NCBI GenBank assembly: GCA_964549245.1
Contig: CAZJUO010000029.1
Span: forward strand, 1-13,935
Source of the DNA: CAZJUO01 sp964549245
GTDB taxonomy: Bacteria; Patescibacteriota; Patescibacteriia; UBA10025; JAHIVO01
Direction: 5' to 3'
DNA: 13,935 nt
Each line of letters starts with the position of its first letter. The stretch's first letter is position 1. Below, piece by piece: positions 7,031 through 13,935 of this stretch. The notes under the pieces were generated by a model that worked only from the letters and a program-made list of their open reading frames with translations, did no database searches and had not been told where the DNA came from. Made by a program: the position numbers and the translations under genes.

Positions 7031-7391
7031 TGACATTAAGTCCTTTCATGGGCATATAGGGCCATATGTGATGCTCGGATACAAGCTGGGAAAATTCATA
7101 GTAAAAAAACACAAAAGAATTAAAAAAATACAATATTACGGCCCTATAAAGCCCCCAGCGGCTTGCTTGGTTGATGGATTACAGCTGGCTACCCATTGCA
7201 CTTATGGTCGTGATAAAATTACAAAATATAGCCAAACTAATAATATTCATATAGTATTTATATATCAAAACGGATCAAAGGATAATATTAAAATTAATAA
7301 AAGTTGCACTGAAGCAATAAAAAAATCGATGGCATCATCACTGTATCACATTAAAAAAGAAAATATATTACATTTTATAAATAACGTATAA
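7008..7391 (+). CDS. FmdE-like protein
   Basis: A single-domain protein of 127 residues resembling FmdE, named after formylmethanofuran dehydrogenase subunit E. Signatures are FHGHIGPYVMLGYKLG near the N-terminus, then GPIKPPAACLVDGLQLATHC followed by TYGRDK. The usual first motif is FHGHxCPG. The Cys is Gly here, so one expected metal or redox ligand is missing, while the Cys residues of the second motif remain. Stand-alone FmdE proteins are common outside methanogens and have no settled function. Nothing here suggests methanofuran chemistry. The start is uncertain: GTG at 7008 is preferred, and TTG at 6996 is the other in-frame option. Either overlaps the agmatinase gene end. The ECF gene starts 5 bases after the stop. 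Confidence 0.75.
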   Translation: MLTKKQINDIKSFHGHIGPYVMLGYKLGKFIVKKHKRIKKIQYYGPIKPPAACLVDGLQLATHCTYGRDKITKYSQTNNIHIVFIYQNGSKDNIKINKSCTEAIKKSMASSLYHIKKENILHFINNV

Positions 7392-7396
7392 AATAT

Positions 7397-7945
7397 ATGA
7401 GTTCAATAACAATTGCAAGAAACCGTTCAATAAGCAATCTTAAGATAACTGAAGTAGTAACCTTTTCGTCATTATTTGTAGCTTTATCAGTAGCACTGCC
7501 GTATATAGCGCACCAGTTTCACCTTGCCGGACCTACTTTTTTGCCGATGCATATATTTGTATTACTGGCCGGTTTACTATTCGGATGGAAAACAGGATTT
7601 ATCGTAGGGGCTATGACGCCTTTGGTTAGTTTTGCCACTTCAGGTATGCCGCCATTGGCCATACTGCCTTTTTTGTTGGCTGAAATAACAGTCTATGGTT
7701 TCGTAGCTGGCTTACTCCGTGAAAAGACTAAGTTACCAACGATTGTTTCTTTGCTAAGTGCGATGTTGGCCGGTAGAATAGTATTAATTTTAATATATAG
7801 TTTTACTATAGGAGGTATCGCTGCAATCGATACGGTTTATTCGGCGGTATCCATTGGATTGCCAGGTATAGTAATTCAATTATTACTTTTACCAATAGTC
7901 ATTCCATTATTAAAGAAGCGTTTTGGTTTTGTGCGAAATGATTAA
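7397..7945 (+). CDS. ECF transporter S component, substrate unknown
   Basis: Integral membrane substrate-binding (S) subunit of an energy-coupling factor transporter for a vitamin or similar micronutrient. The 182 residues form about six hydrophobic segments after a short polar N-terminus. Family-like features include AGPTFLPMHIFVLLAGLLFG (residues 44-63), a GMPPLAILPF loop and the following AEITVYGFVAGLL helix. The basic tail KKRFGFVRND should face the cytoplasm. No EcfA ATPase or EcfT gene is in the window, so it would need a shared energising module encoded elsewhere. The substrate cannot be read from sequence. Its place after polyamine genes does not prove a polyamine substrate. The start lies 5 bases after the FmdE-like gene, and the end overlaps the next gene by 8 bases. 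Confidence 0.8.
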   Translation: MSSITIARNRSISNLKITEVVTFSSLFVALSVALPYIAHQFHLAGPTFLPMHIFVLLAGLLFGWKTGFIVGAMTPLVSFATSGMPPLAILPFLLAEITVYGFVAGLLREKTKLPTIVSLLSAMLAGRIVLILIYSFTIGGIAAIDTVYSAVSIGLPGIVIQLLLLPIVIPLLKKRFGFVRND

Positions 7946-8348
7946 TTTAAATGAGTTTAAAAAATTAAATACAAGTTTAATAGTCTACAATAAGGGCCAG
8001 GAAATATTTTCTTCAAATAAAAGTGAAATAAAGCCGCTGGTTGATTTTATTGAACAGGACACGAAAACAAAAAGCACGGAGATGATAATATTTGATAAAA
8101 AAGTCGGTAGAGCCTCGGCGCTTTTATTATCTATTATCAAGCCAGCAAAGGTATTTACCCCCATAGCTACAAAAAAAGCAGTCGAAATATTATTACAATC
8201 AAATATTCCCTTGATTGCGGAAAAAGTAGTTGAAAACCTAATGGGAGTAGCTAATGAAGAAACCTGTAAATGGGAAAAATTATCAATCGATAAAAGCAGC
8301 AATGAATTTTTACAGGCTTGTAAAATTAATTTGAATAGGCTAAAATAG
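7938..8348 (+). CDS. DUF1893 family protein
   Basis: A 136-residue soluble protein of the DUF1893 family, whose function is not known. It shows the family pattern: SLIVYNKGQEIFSS at the N-terminus, KPLVDFIE, a central IIFDKKVGRASALLLS resembling the usual DKxVGxAxA motif, and then KKAVEILLQSNIPL. The C-terminal motif, normally an NR pair followed by CPME, is reduced to ETCKWEKL, keeping only the Cys and Glu. The ATG at 7938 overlaps the ECF gene by 8 bases and is preferred to an upstream TTG at 7923. The overlap suggests coupled translation with the transporter subunit. It ends with TAG 30 bases before secA. Confidence 0.75.
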   Translation: MINLNEFKKLNTSLIVYNKGQEIFSSNKSEIKPLVDFIEQDTKTKSTEMIIFDKKVGRASALLLSIIKPAKVFTPIATKKAVEILLQSNIPLIAEKVVENLMGVANEETCKWEKLSIDKSSNEFLQACKINLNRLK

Positions 8349-8378
8349 ACATAACAATAAACTGATAACGAGCATTAT

Positions 8379-11150
8379 ATGGCTTTTTTTAATACATTAT
8401 TTAGAGATCCTAATAAGCGTGAAATAAATAAACTATCTGCGGTGGTTGAGGCAGTTAATGCGCTAGAAAATAAAGTACAGCAGTATAACGACCAGCAACT
8501 TAACGAAAAGACTGAAGAATTTAGAAAGGGCATAAAAAAAACAGAAGATATAGAAAGGATGCTTCCAGAAGCTATGGCTGTAATTCGCGAAGGCATAAAA
8601 AGGAAAGTAAATCAGCGAGCTTATGACGTGCAGATAATGGCCGCAGCGGTTTTACATCAGGGTAAAATTGCCGAACAAAAAACTGGTGAGGGTAAAACAT
8701 TGTCAGCAGCTATGGCAGCCTATTGCAATGCTTTGGAAAATAAAGGTGTACATATTATAACCGTAAACGATTATTTGGCTAAACGTGATACAGGATGGTA
8801 TGGCGGCGCTTTGGAATATTTGGGCGTTAGCGTTGGCTGCATTACCCATGAGCAGGCTTATATTTATGATTCAAAATATTCTGATGACAATGTCAGTGAC
8901 GAACGATTGGTCCATCTCCGTCCGGTGGAAAGAAAAGAAGCATATCTGGCTGACATTACCTACGGTACCAATAATGAGTTCGGGTTTGATTATTTACGGG
9001 ACAATATGGTTCCCGATATTAATTATAAAGTGCAGCGGGATCTACATTACGCTATTGTTGACGAAGTTGACAGCATATTAATCGACGAAGCTAGGACGCC
9101 GCTTATTATTTCAGCCCCTGCCGAAGAATCAACTGAACGGTATTACCAATTTGCCAAGATGGTAGCCACGTTAAAGGAAAATGAGGATTATAATATTGAT
9201 GAAAAGATGAAGGCTGTAACGCTTAGCCAGGATGGCATATCAAAAATGGAAAAACTATTAGGAATTGATAATATTTATGAAGCAGAGGGCATTGAAACGG
9301 TCCATCACATCGAGCAGGCTCTGAAAGCCAAGACCCTATTTAAAAAAGATAAAGAATACGTAGTAAAAGACGGAGAAGTAATTATCGTAGACGAATTTAC
9401 CGGTCGGCTGATGTTCGGCAGGCGTTTTTCAGAAGGACTGCACCAAGCCATAGAAGCCAAAGAGGGGGTAGAAATAAAAAAAGAAAGCAGAACCATGGCC
9501 ACCATTACGTTTCAGAATTACTTTCGAATGTACAATAAATTATCCGGCATGACCGGTACAGCGGCTACCGAGGCGGAGGAATTCCATAAAATTTATGAAT
9601 TAGAAGTTGTGGTGATACCAACCAATAGGCCGATGGTGCGTGATGACAAGTCAGATTCGGTATATAAAAATGCCCAAGGGAAATACAAGGCAATCATACG
9701 GGATATAAAAAATAGAAACGATCAGGGGCAACCGGTTCTTATCGGAACGATATCAATAGAAAAAAATGAATTATTAAGTAAACTCTTGGAAAAAGAAGGA
9801 ATTAAACATAATATATTGAATGCCAAAAACCATGAAAAAGAAGCTTCGATAATAAGAGAAGCAGGAAAAGAAGGCGCGGTAACACTGGCAACTAATATGG
9901 CGGGAAGGGGTGTGGATATTATTTTGGGCGGCATACAGCCAACATCCGAAGATCAGGAAAAAATAAAAAAAAATGGAGGATTGCATGTTATCGGAACAGA
10001 ACGGCATGAATCAAGAAGAATAGACAATCAATTGCGCGGACGGGCTGGAAGACAGGGCGACCCTGGTTCATCACAATTTTACGTATCAATGGATGATGAT
10101 CTAATGAGAATATTTGGTTCTGACCGAATGAAAAGCATGATGGATAAGCTCGGCCTTCCTGATGATATGCCAATAGAAAATAAATTTATCAGCAAATCTA
10201 TAGAAGGAGCCCAGAAAAAAGTTGAGGGCCATAATTTTGATATTCGAAAACATTTAGTAGAATATGATGATGTTATTAATAAACATCGTGAAGTTATCTA
10301 CGAAAAAAGAAATAAAGTATTGGAAATCAAAAATGAGGATGCCGAAACGAAAGAGAGAGAAACGAGAAATATAATTATGGAAATGGTTGAAGCAGAAATT
10401 GAACAGGTAGTCTCATTTCACACATCGCAGGAAGATGAGTCAACATGGAATCTTGATGAAATATATGAGGTGGTAGATACAATATTTCCTATAGACTTAG
10501 AAAGCAGAATACGCCTTGAAGATATCAGGGAAAAAGCAGGTGATAAAGAAAAAGACGCCCAGGCCAGAACGGCTATTATACAATACGTAATGAAATTAGC
10601 TGATGGGGCCTATGATACCTTTGAAACTAGAATTGGGGACAAGAAAACAATACAGCGTGTTGAAAAAGCCGTATATTTGCGGGCTATAGATACGTTGTGG
10701 ATAGAGCATTTGGATCTGATGAGCAATCTAAGGCAGGGGATAGGCCTGCGGGGATACGGGCAACGGGATCCGCTTATCGAATACAAAAAGGAAGCATTTA
10801 AATTATTTAATGAATTAATCAACAACATCCAAAAAAATATAGTTTATACTGTTTTCAAGGTTGGCCAACCGCAAAATATTAAGCAATCACCTATGGTTAC
10901 GCAGAATCAGCAATTCTCGGCACCTGCGAAAACCGGAGACCAGGCACCAAAATCCCCGTACCAAAACATGTCTACCGATCATCAGGATAATAACAAAGTG
11001 TCAAATAAGGCAGTAAAGCAACCGACCGTAGGCGACACAAAACGTACAGCCGCGGGAAATTTAGTTACTAAAGAAGGAGCAAAAATTGGGAGAAATGACC
11101 CTTGTCCCTGCGGTTCGGGTAAGAAGTATAAAAAATGCCATGGGGCGTAA
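8379..11150 (+). CDS. secA: SecA, preprotein translocase ATPase
   Basis: Motor ATPase that drives unfolded preproteins through SecYEG. The 923 residues contain every core element: GEGKT (103-107), TVNDYLAKRD (128-137), DEVDSILIDEART (228-240), GMTGTAATEAEEF, MAGRGVDIILGG, and GTERHESRRIDNQLRGRAGR with the following QGDPGSSQFY. Next comes the helical scaffold stretch around AIDTLWIEHLDLMSNLRQG. A polar linker rich in Gln, Pro and Lys leads to the C-terminal zinc motif CPCGSGKKYKKCHG (Cys909, Cys911, Cys920, His921), which in other bacteria binds SecB or lipids. The insert HLRPVERKEAYLADITYGTN is a form I associate with CPR SecA. The ATG at 8379 fits the usual N-terminus MxFFxxLF. Only a weak GAG precedes it. 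No secB or other sec gene is adjacent. Confidence 0.98.
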   Translation: MAFFNTLFRDPNKREINKLSAVVEAVNALENKVQQYNDQQLNEKTEEFRKGIKKTEDIERMLPEAMAVIREGIKRKVNQRAYDVQIMAAAVLHQGKIAEQKTGEGKTLSAAMAAYCNALENKGVHIITVNDYLAKRDTGWYGGALEYLGVSVGCITHEQAYIYDSKYSDDNVSDERLVHLRPVERKEAYLADITYGTNNEFGFDYLRDNMVPDINYKVQRDLHYAIVDEVDSILIDEARTPLIISAPAEESTERYYQFAKMVATLKENEDYNIDEKMKAVTLSQDGISKMEKLLGIDNIYEAEGIETVHHIEQALKAKTLFKKDKEYVVKDGEVIIVDEFTGRLMFGRRFSEGLHQAIEAKEGVEIKKESRTMATITFQNYFRMYNKLSGMTGTAATEAEEFHKIYELEVVVIPTNRPMVRDDKSDSVYKNAQGKYKAIIRDIKNRNDQGQPVLIGTISIEKNELLSKLLEKEGIKHNILNAKNHEKEASIIREAGKEGAVTLATNMAGRGVDIILGGIQPTSEDQEKIKKNGGLHVIGTERHESRRIDNQLRGRAGRQGDPGSSQFYVSMDDDLMRIFGSDRMKSMMDKLGLPDDMPIENKFISKSIEGAQKKVEGHNFDIRKHLVEYDDVINKHREVIYEKRNKVLEIKNEDAETKERETRNIIMEMVEAEIEQVVSFHTSQEDESTWNLDEIYEVVDTIFPIDLESRIRLEDIREKAGDKEKDAQARTAIIQYVMKLADGAYDTFETRIGDKKTIQRVEKAVYLRAIDTLWIEHLDLMSNLRQGIGLRGYGQRDPLIEYKKEAFKLFNELINNIQKNIVYTVFKVGQPQNIKQSPMVTQNQQFSAPAKTGDQAPKSPYQNMSTDHQDNNKVSNKAVKQPTVGDTKRTAAGNLVTKEGAKIGRNDPCPCGSGKKYKKCHGA

Positions 11151-11276
11151 GGCTTCGTAATTACCTTTAAAATCCAGGGGATCAGAGAAGAATTACGTGA
11201 CGAGAGCGCTTTATAGGTAGCTACTTTAGTAGAAAACAGCAATGACCCCAGAGGAAGTAAAATAAGTCACTAGTTC

Positions 11277-11891
11277 ATGAAGAGTAAACACAGAAAAAAT
11301 ACAACCAGTAAAATGAAATGGAAGGTTTTAGCGCGACAGATTGTCTTTAAAAAGTTTGGCAGAAGAATTGAAAAAATAAGATTTGTTTTACCGAACGGTT
11401 CGGTTGATGATTTCTATTTAAAGAGTGAAAAACCGCCCTACGATGACAAGAACAACCCGCTCAGTATGACCGATGCGCTGGGCNNNNNNNNNNTAGTGGG
11501 TATTTTGGCATTTACGGGCGACAAAAAAGTAATTTTGACTAAACAGTATCGTCCAGGACCGCGTAAAATAATGATGGAACTTCCCGGTGGGGTAATCGAC
11601 CGGGGTGAAAAGCCCTGGCAAGCCGCTGCTCGGGAATTACGTGAAGAAACTGGCTACCGGGGCAAACTAAAACTAGTAACAAGATGTTATGACTGTGCGT
11701 ATTCTACCCGATACGCTTATTGTTATGTGGCAACTGATTGCAGCAAAATAGGAAGTCAGAAGCTTGATGAAACTGAATTCGCGGAAGTGCATCTCGTGTC
11801 TCTTAAAGAATTTAGGCGCATAGTAAGAAGCGGCGATATGACTGACGTTGAAATCGCTTATTTGGGTATGGATTTTTTAAATCTTTTATAA
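11277..11891 (+). CDS. Nudix hydrolase 1, ADP-ribose pyrophosphatase type
   Basis: Nudix hydrolase that probably splits ADP-ribose or a similar nucleoside diphosphate sugar into nucleoside monophosphate and phosphosugar. The Nudix box is complete: G105, E111, and REL-REETGY at 119-127, fitting Gx5Ex7REUxEExGU. The lead-in VILTKQYRPG and MELPGGVI is typical of the NudF/ADPRase subgroup, as is the N-terminal strand MKWKVLARQIVFKK. A 10-N gap (11484-11493) lies between the two halves; the frame is kept if its length is 1 modulo 3. The start is ambiguous. ATG 11277 gives 204 residues counting the gap, while ATG 11313 gives MKWKVL, more usual for the subgroup. It is first of three Nudix genes, with 11 bases to the next. 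A 126-base gap with no clear promoter precedes it. Confidence 0.87.
   Translation: MKSKHRKNTTSKMKWKVLARQIVFKKFGRRIEKIRFVLPNGSVDDFYLKSEKPPYDDKNNPLSMTDALGXXXXVGILAFTGDKKVILTKQYRPGPRKIMMELPGGVIDRGEKPWQAAARELREETGYRGKLKLVTRCYDCAYSTRYAYCYVATDCSKIGSQKLDETEFAEVHLVSLKEFRRIVRSGDMTDVEIAYLGMDFLNLL
11484..11493. other. Scaffold gap (10 N) inside the first Nudix gene
   Basis: A placeholder run of N. At 10 bases the reading frame is preserved, and no duplicated flank is evident here, unlike the gap in the DHS-like gene. Confidence 0.98.
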
Positions 11892-11902
11892 AAAATGATT
11901 TT

Positions 11903-12337
11903 ATGATTTATCATAAAGCGCCTAATGGATTCGTTTCAAAATTTGAAATCGTCAGTTGCTACATGGAATGTGGGCGCGATATTTTACTTCTGCACCGCAG
12001 AGAGAACAAATCTGAAGGAGATCGGTGGGGTGTGCCAGCCGGAAAACAAGAAACTAATGAAAATAGAGTAGATGCTATTATCCGAGAAATTAAGGAAGAA
12101 ACAAGCTGCCAAGTACCGAAAGATCAATTGAAGTTTATCACAACTGTTTATGTGACTTATCCGGAATATCATTTTATTTACCATATATTCAGAGTACCAT
12201 TGAGCTTCAAGCCGGCAATCACTATAAACCAGGATGAACATAAGGCTTACCAATGGGTAGAGCCAGGAAATGCATTGCAAATGAATCTTGTCCGCGAGCT
12301 GGATGCGTGCATTAAAATGCAATATAAAATAAGATAA
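11903..12337 (+). CDS. Nudix hydrolase 2
   Basis: A 144-residue Nudix hydrolase of unknown substrate. The box runs from G47 to C69: GVPAGKQETNE, seven residues, then REIKEETSC. It keeps the metal-binding RE and EE pairs, but the Gly near the end of the motif is Ser68. Before the box, DILLLHRRENKSEGDRWGVP resembles NUDIX proteins acting on small nucleotides. The C-terminal half is rich in Tyr and His (YVTYPEYHFIYHIF). It shares little with its two Nudix neighbours outside the box, so this is not a recent tandem duplication. ATG 11903 is chosen because it opens the full domain. An ATG at 11895 is in another frame. It lies 11 bases after Nudix 1 and 12 before Nudix 3, with no Shine-Dalgarno site. 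Confidence 0.85.
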   Translation: MIYHKAPNGFVSKFEIVSCYMECGRDILLLHRRENKSEGDRWGVPAGKQETNENRVDAIIREIKEETSCQVPKDQLKFITTVYVTYPEYHFIYHIFRVPLSFKPAITINQDEHKAYQWVEPGNALQMNLVRELDACIKMQYKIR

Positions 12338-12349
12338 ATAGAAATTGAA

Positions 12350-12790
12350 ATGAATAAATACTTTATAAAAAACGGCATTGGTATAATGATCTTCAAACAA
12401 GGAAAAGTATTATTGGGAAAAAGAAAAGGTTCACACGGGGCGGGTGAATATGCTTTCCCGGGCGGGCATTTGGAATACCTGGAATCGTTTCAAGCATGCG
12501 CTATTCGAGAAACAAAAGAAGAAACAGGAATTGACATTAACAATATTAAATTTCAATATGTAGCCAACGTTGATGTTTATAAGCCAAAACATTACGTACA
12601 TATTGGATTGCTGGCTGAATGGGCTGGTGGAGAGCCAGCAATACTAGAACCAGATAAAATTGAGTCATGGAACTGGTATGATTTACATAAATTACCAGCA
12701 CCGCTTTTTATGATGACAGCTTTATCATTCGATGCCTTGAATACAAAAAAACAATATTACGATTTAACTGATGTTCGAAGCAGTCATTAG
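12350..12790 (+). CDS. Nudix hydrolase 3, MutT/NUDT15-like
   Basis: A 146-residue Nudix hydrolase. The box is canonical: G39, E45 and RETKEETGI (53-61). The preceding LLGKRKGSHGAGEYAFPGGH resembles the NUDT15/MutT-like subgroup, which hydrolyses nucleoside triphosphates including oxidised or modified forms, so pool sanitising is a reasonable guess. The substrate is not proven by sequence. The rest, with the WAGGEPAILEPDKIESWNWY stretch, follows the usual Nudix C-terminal pattern where EP-K-xxW-W-x is conserved. It ends with TAG and overlaps the pgeF start by 20 bases, implying cotranscription and probable coupling with the cell-wall editing enzyme. No Shine-Dalgarno site is visible. Confidence 0.88.
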   Translation: MNKYFIKNGIGIMIFKQGKVLLGKRKGSHGAGEYAFPGGHLEYLESFQACAIRETKEETGIDINNIKFQYVANVDVYKPKHYVHIGLLAEWAGGEPAILEPDKIESWNWYDLHKLPAPLFMMTALSFDALNTKKQYYDLTDVRSSH

Positions 12791-13472
12791 TAGGGATACG
12801 CTAATTTTCGGTTTTTCTGGCAAATCTGACGGATCAATGAAAATCCAAAATGATGGTATTGGAAATAGGAATAAATACTTTACCTCGAAGAATTTAGATT
12901 GCAGTTACCTTGTAACTCCTGAATTAGCCAATGGATGCCGGGTAAAAATTGTAAATAAAAACGATAAGGGGAAAATAATTCCTGGAGCAGACGGACTAAT
13001 TACAAAAAGTAAAAACATCATCCTTACTATAACGGTAGCTGATTGCTTTCCGGTATATTTTTATGATGCAAAAAAGGGAATAGTTGCCCTAGCACATGCT
13101 GGATGGAGAGGCGTTTATAAAGGCATTATCGAAAATACAATAAACGTTATGTGCAATAAATTGCCTGCCAAGCATTCGAATATTCAAGTCTATATAGGGC
13201 CCGGGCTGCAAAAATGCCATTTTAAAATTCGCCATGACGTAAGAGCGTTGTTTTCAGATTATAATACCTGCATATGCACAATGAAAGATAAATCCTATTT
13301 GGATTTAAAAAAAGTGATATTTAAAAAGTTACGCGATAGTAATATCAATAATGATAATATAAAATATTCAGAAGAATGTACGTATTGTGAAAATAATAAA
13401 TACTTTTCTTATAGGCGTGATGGCATACTAAAAACTATGATAGCATACATAGGCATGCTTGACACAAATTAA
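12771..13472 (+). CDS. pgeF: PgeF/YfiH-family protein, peptidoglycan editing factor
   Basis: Member of the DUF152 family, also annotated as multicopper polyphenol oxidase or laccase-like. In E. coli the protein (YfiH/PgeF) removes UDP-MurNAc-L-Ser made by mistake by MurC, keeping Ser out of the wall. The family core is clear: PGADGLIT (71-78), TVADCFPVYFYD (88-99), AHAGWRG (108-114), IGPGLQKCH (142-150), CTYC and FSYRRDG (212-218). The metal site normally uses His, Cys and His. Cys92 and His109 are present. The first His, usually in a (Q)VHG motif, seems to be Asn54 in ELANGCRVKIV. IGPGL also replaces the common IGPCI. Activity may be altered. The 233 residues are near family length. It overlaps Nudix 3 by 20 bases. 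Confidence 0.85.
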   Translation: MFEAVISRDTLIFGFSGKSDGSMKIQNDGIGNRNKYFTSKNLDCSYLVTPELANGCRVKIVNKNDKGKIIPGADGLITKSKNIILTITVADCFPVYFYDAKKGIVALAHAGWRGVYKGIIENTINVMCNKLPAKHSNIQVYIGPGLQKCHFKIRHDVRALFSDYNTCICTMKDKSYLDLKKVIFKKLRDSNINNDNIKYSEECTYCENNKYFSYRRDGILKTMIAYIGMLDTN

Positions 13473-13512
13473 ATGCGTGTTAAACTGAAACGATTTGTAC
13501 ATTTATAAAAAT

Positions 13513-13520
13513 GGAGGAAG
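13513..13520 (+). promoter_or_regulatory. Strong ribosome binding site of the small membrane protein
   Basis: GGAGG at 13513-13517, with AAG following, lies 6 bases before the ATG at 13524 and fixes that start. Only one other gene in the window, the AccB-like gene, has a comparable site. Confidence 0.8.
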
Positions 13521-13523
13521 GGA

Positions 13524-13922
13524 ATGAAAAAAAATGATTTTGATGATATTCAGCAAAATATTACATTCTTTTGGCTTTTATTAACTCTATGGACCATAGC
13601 CTCACTGGGGATTGTTATTTTGCAGTTTCTAAATTTCAATGATTATATAACACCCAAAGAAGTTCCCTGGCTATATGGGGTATTGGCATTTGTATATACT
13701 CTGCTAAAGCATTTTAAACGATCGCGAGGTAATAAAAGCCAGAAACGTAAAGGAGAATACTATATATATCTGTGGTGGACTATGGCGCTAATAATGCTGG
13801 TAATAGAATTTATTTCACAAGGAAAATATAAAGTTCCTGAAAGAATGACTGAAATATGTTATGCCATAATTATCCCCTTTATTGTTTCATTGGTTTCTAA
13901 GTACAAAAAAATATCATCATAG
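13524..13922 (+). CDS. Unrecognised small membrane protein
   Basis: A 132-residue protein I do not recognise. It has three likely membrane-spanning segments, roughly residues 13-36 (ITFFWLLLTLWTIASLGIVI onward), 47-61 and 80-97, and a hydrophobic stretch near 110-125. A basic loop, KHFKRSRGNKSQKRKGEYY, lies between the second and third and should face the cytoplasm. There is no signal peptide cleavage motif and no enzymatic motif. It begins 51 bases after pgeF. The strong ribosome binding site and the gap suggest separate expression, though no convincing promoter is seen; TATAAA at 13504-13509 would place the transcription start inside the ribosome binding site. It ends with TAG 13 bases before the window edge. 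Confidence 0.7.
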   Translation: MKKNDFDDIQQNITFFWLLLTLWTIASLGIVILQFLNFNDYITPKEVPWLYGVLAFVYTLLKHFKRSRGNKSQKRKGEYYIYLWWTMALIMLVIEFISQGKYKVPERMTEICYAIIIPFIVSLVSKYKKISS

Positions 13923-13935
13923 TAATAAAAACCCA

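Noticed and set aside
7985..8302. 105-codon minus-strand frame opposite DUF1893
   Set aside because: It mirrors the DUF1893 coding frame and has no start signal or recognisable domain.
8785..9081. 98-codon plus-strand frame within secA
   Set aside because: It overlaps the conserved SecA motor region in another frame and has no family signature; a shadow.
11217..11232. GTAGCTAC / CTAC-TTTA-GTAG as a secA terminator
   Set aside because: The stems are only four base pairs long and no T-run follows, so the terminator form is not met.
11984..12400. 138-codon minus-strand frame opposite the second Nudix gene
   Set aside because: The opposite strand encodes a clear Nudix box; the minus product shows no motif.
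502..13922. TGA recoded as an amino acid, as in some CPR groups
   Set aside because: Every gene is complete under the standard code and none contains an in-frame TGA, so there is no direct evidence of recoding; only the lack of TGA stops is reported.
1..13935. CRISPR arrays, tRNA or rRNA genes, insertion sequences, phage or toxin-antitoxin genes
   Set aside because: No regularly spaced repeats, cloverleaf-like segment, terminal inverted repeats flanking a transposase, or matching protein families were seen on either strand.

Overview
The window looks like a piece of an AT-rich bacterial genome, most likely a Candidate Phyla Radiation / Patescibacteria member or a similarly reduced lineage. 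This is inferred from gene content and motif style: a ftsW-murG-murC block, CPR-like variants of the MurG and FtsW motifs, a DUF1893 protein, an orphan ECF S component, very tight gene packing and few Shine-Dalgarno sites. No rRNA or phylogeny is available here to confirm it. The standard genetic code fits every gene. None of the 17 genes uses TGA as a stop, and none contains an in-frame TGA. Two 10-N scaffold gaps (5506-5515 and 11484-11493) interrupt genes.

Region 1 (1-4275) is peptidoglycan synthesis: the C-terminal part of FtsW, then MurG and MurC in one tight operon, then MurB. Between murC and murB, on the opposite strand, lies a small gene shaped like the biotin carboxyl carrier protein AccB. 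Its biotin-accepting lysine is replaced. It has its own promoter, the better of the two strong ribosome binding sites in the window, and a terminator. Its promoter overlaps the murB promoter, and the murB transcript looks leaderless.

Region 2 (4345-8348) is a polyamine cluster with accessory genes. A pyruvoyl-dependent arginine decarboxylase (arginine to agmatine), a deoxyhypusine-synthase-like protein of the SpeY/homospermidine synthase type, and an agmatinase (agmatine to putrescine) together suggest a de novo route to homospermidine. The DHS-like gene is cut by a scaffold gap whose two flanks encode the same short stretch, so the join is suspect. An FmdE-like protein, an ECF transporter S component and a DUF1893 protein follow with overlaps or very short spacers.

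Region 3 (8379-11150) is a full-length secA with the C-terminal zinc motif. Region 4 (11277-13472) holds three tandem Nudix hydrolases of different subtypes, then a PgeF/YfiH-family protein. That family edits mistakes made by MurC, which ties the region back to region 1. PgeF seems to have lost one of its three metal-binding residues. Region 5 (13524-13922) is a small unrecognised membrane protein with a strong ribosome binding site.

There is no gene-free stretch longer than about 130 bases. I saw no tRNA, rRNA, CRISPR array, insertion sequence or phage gene.
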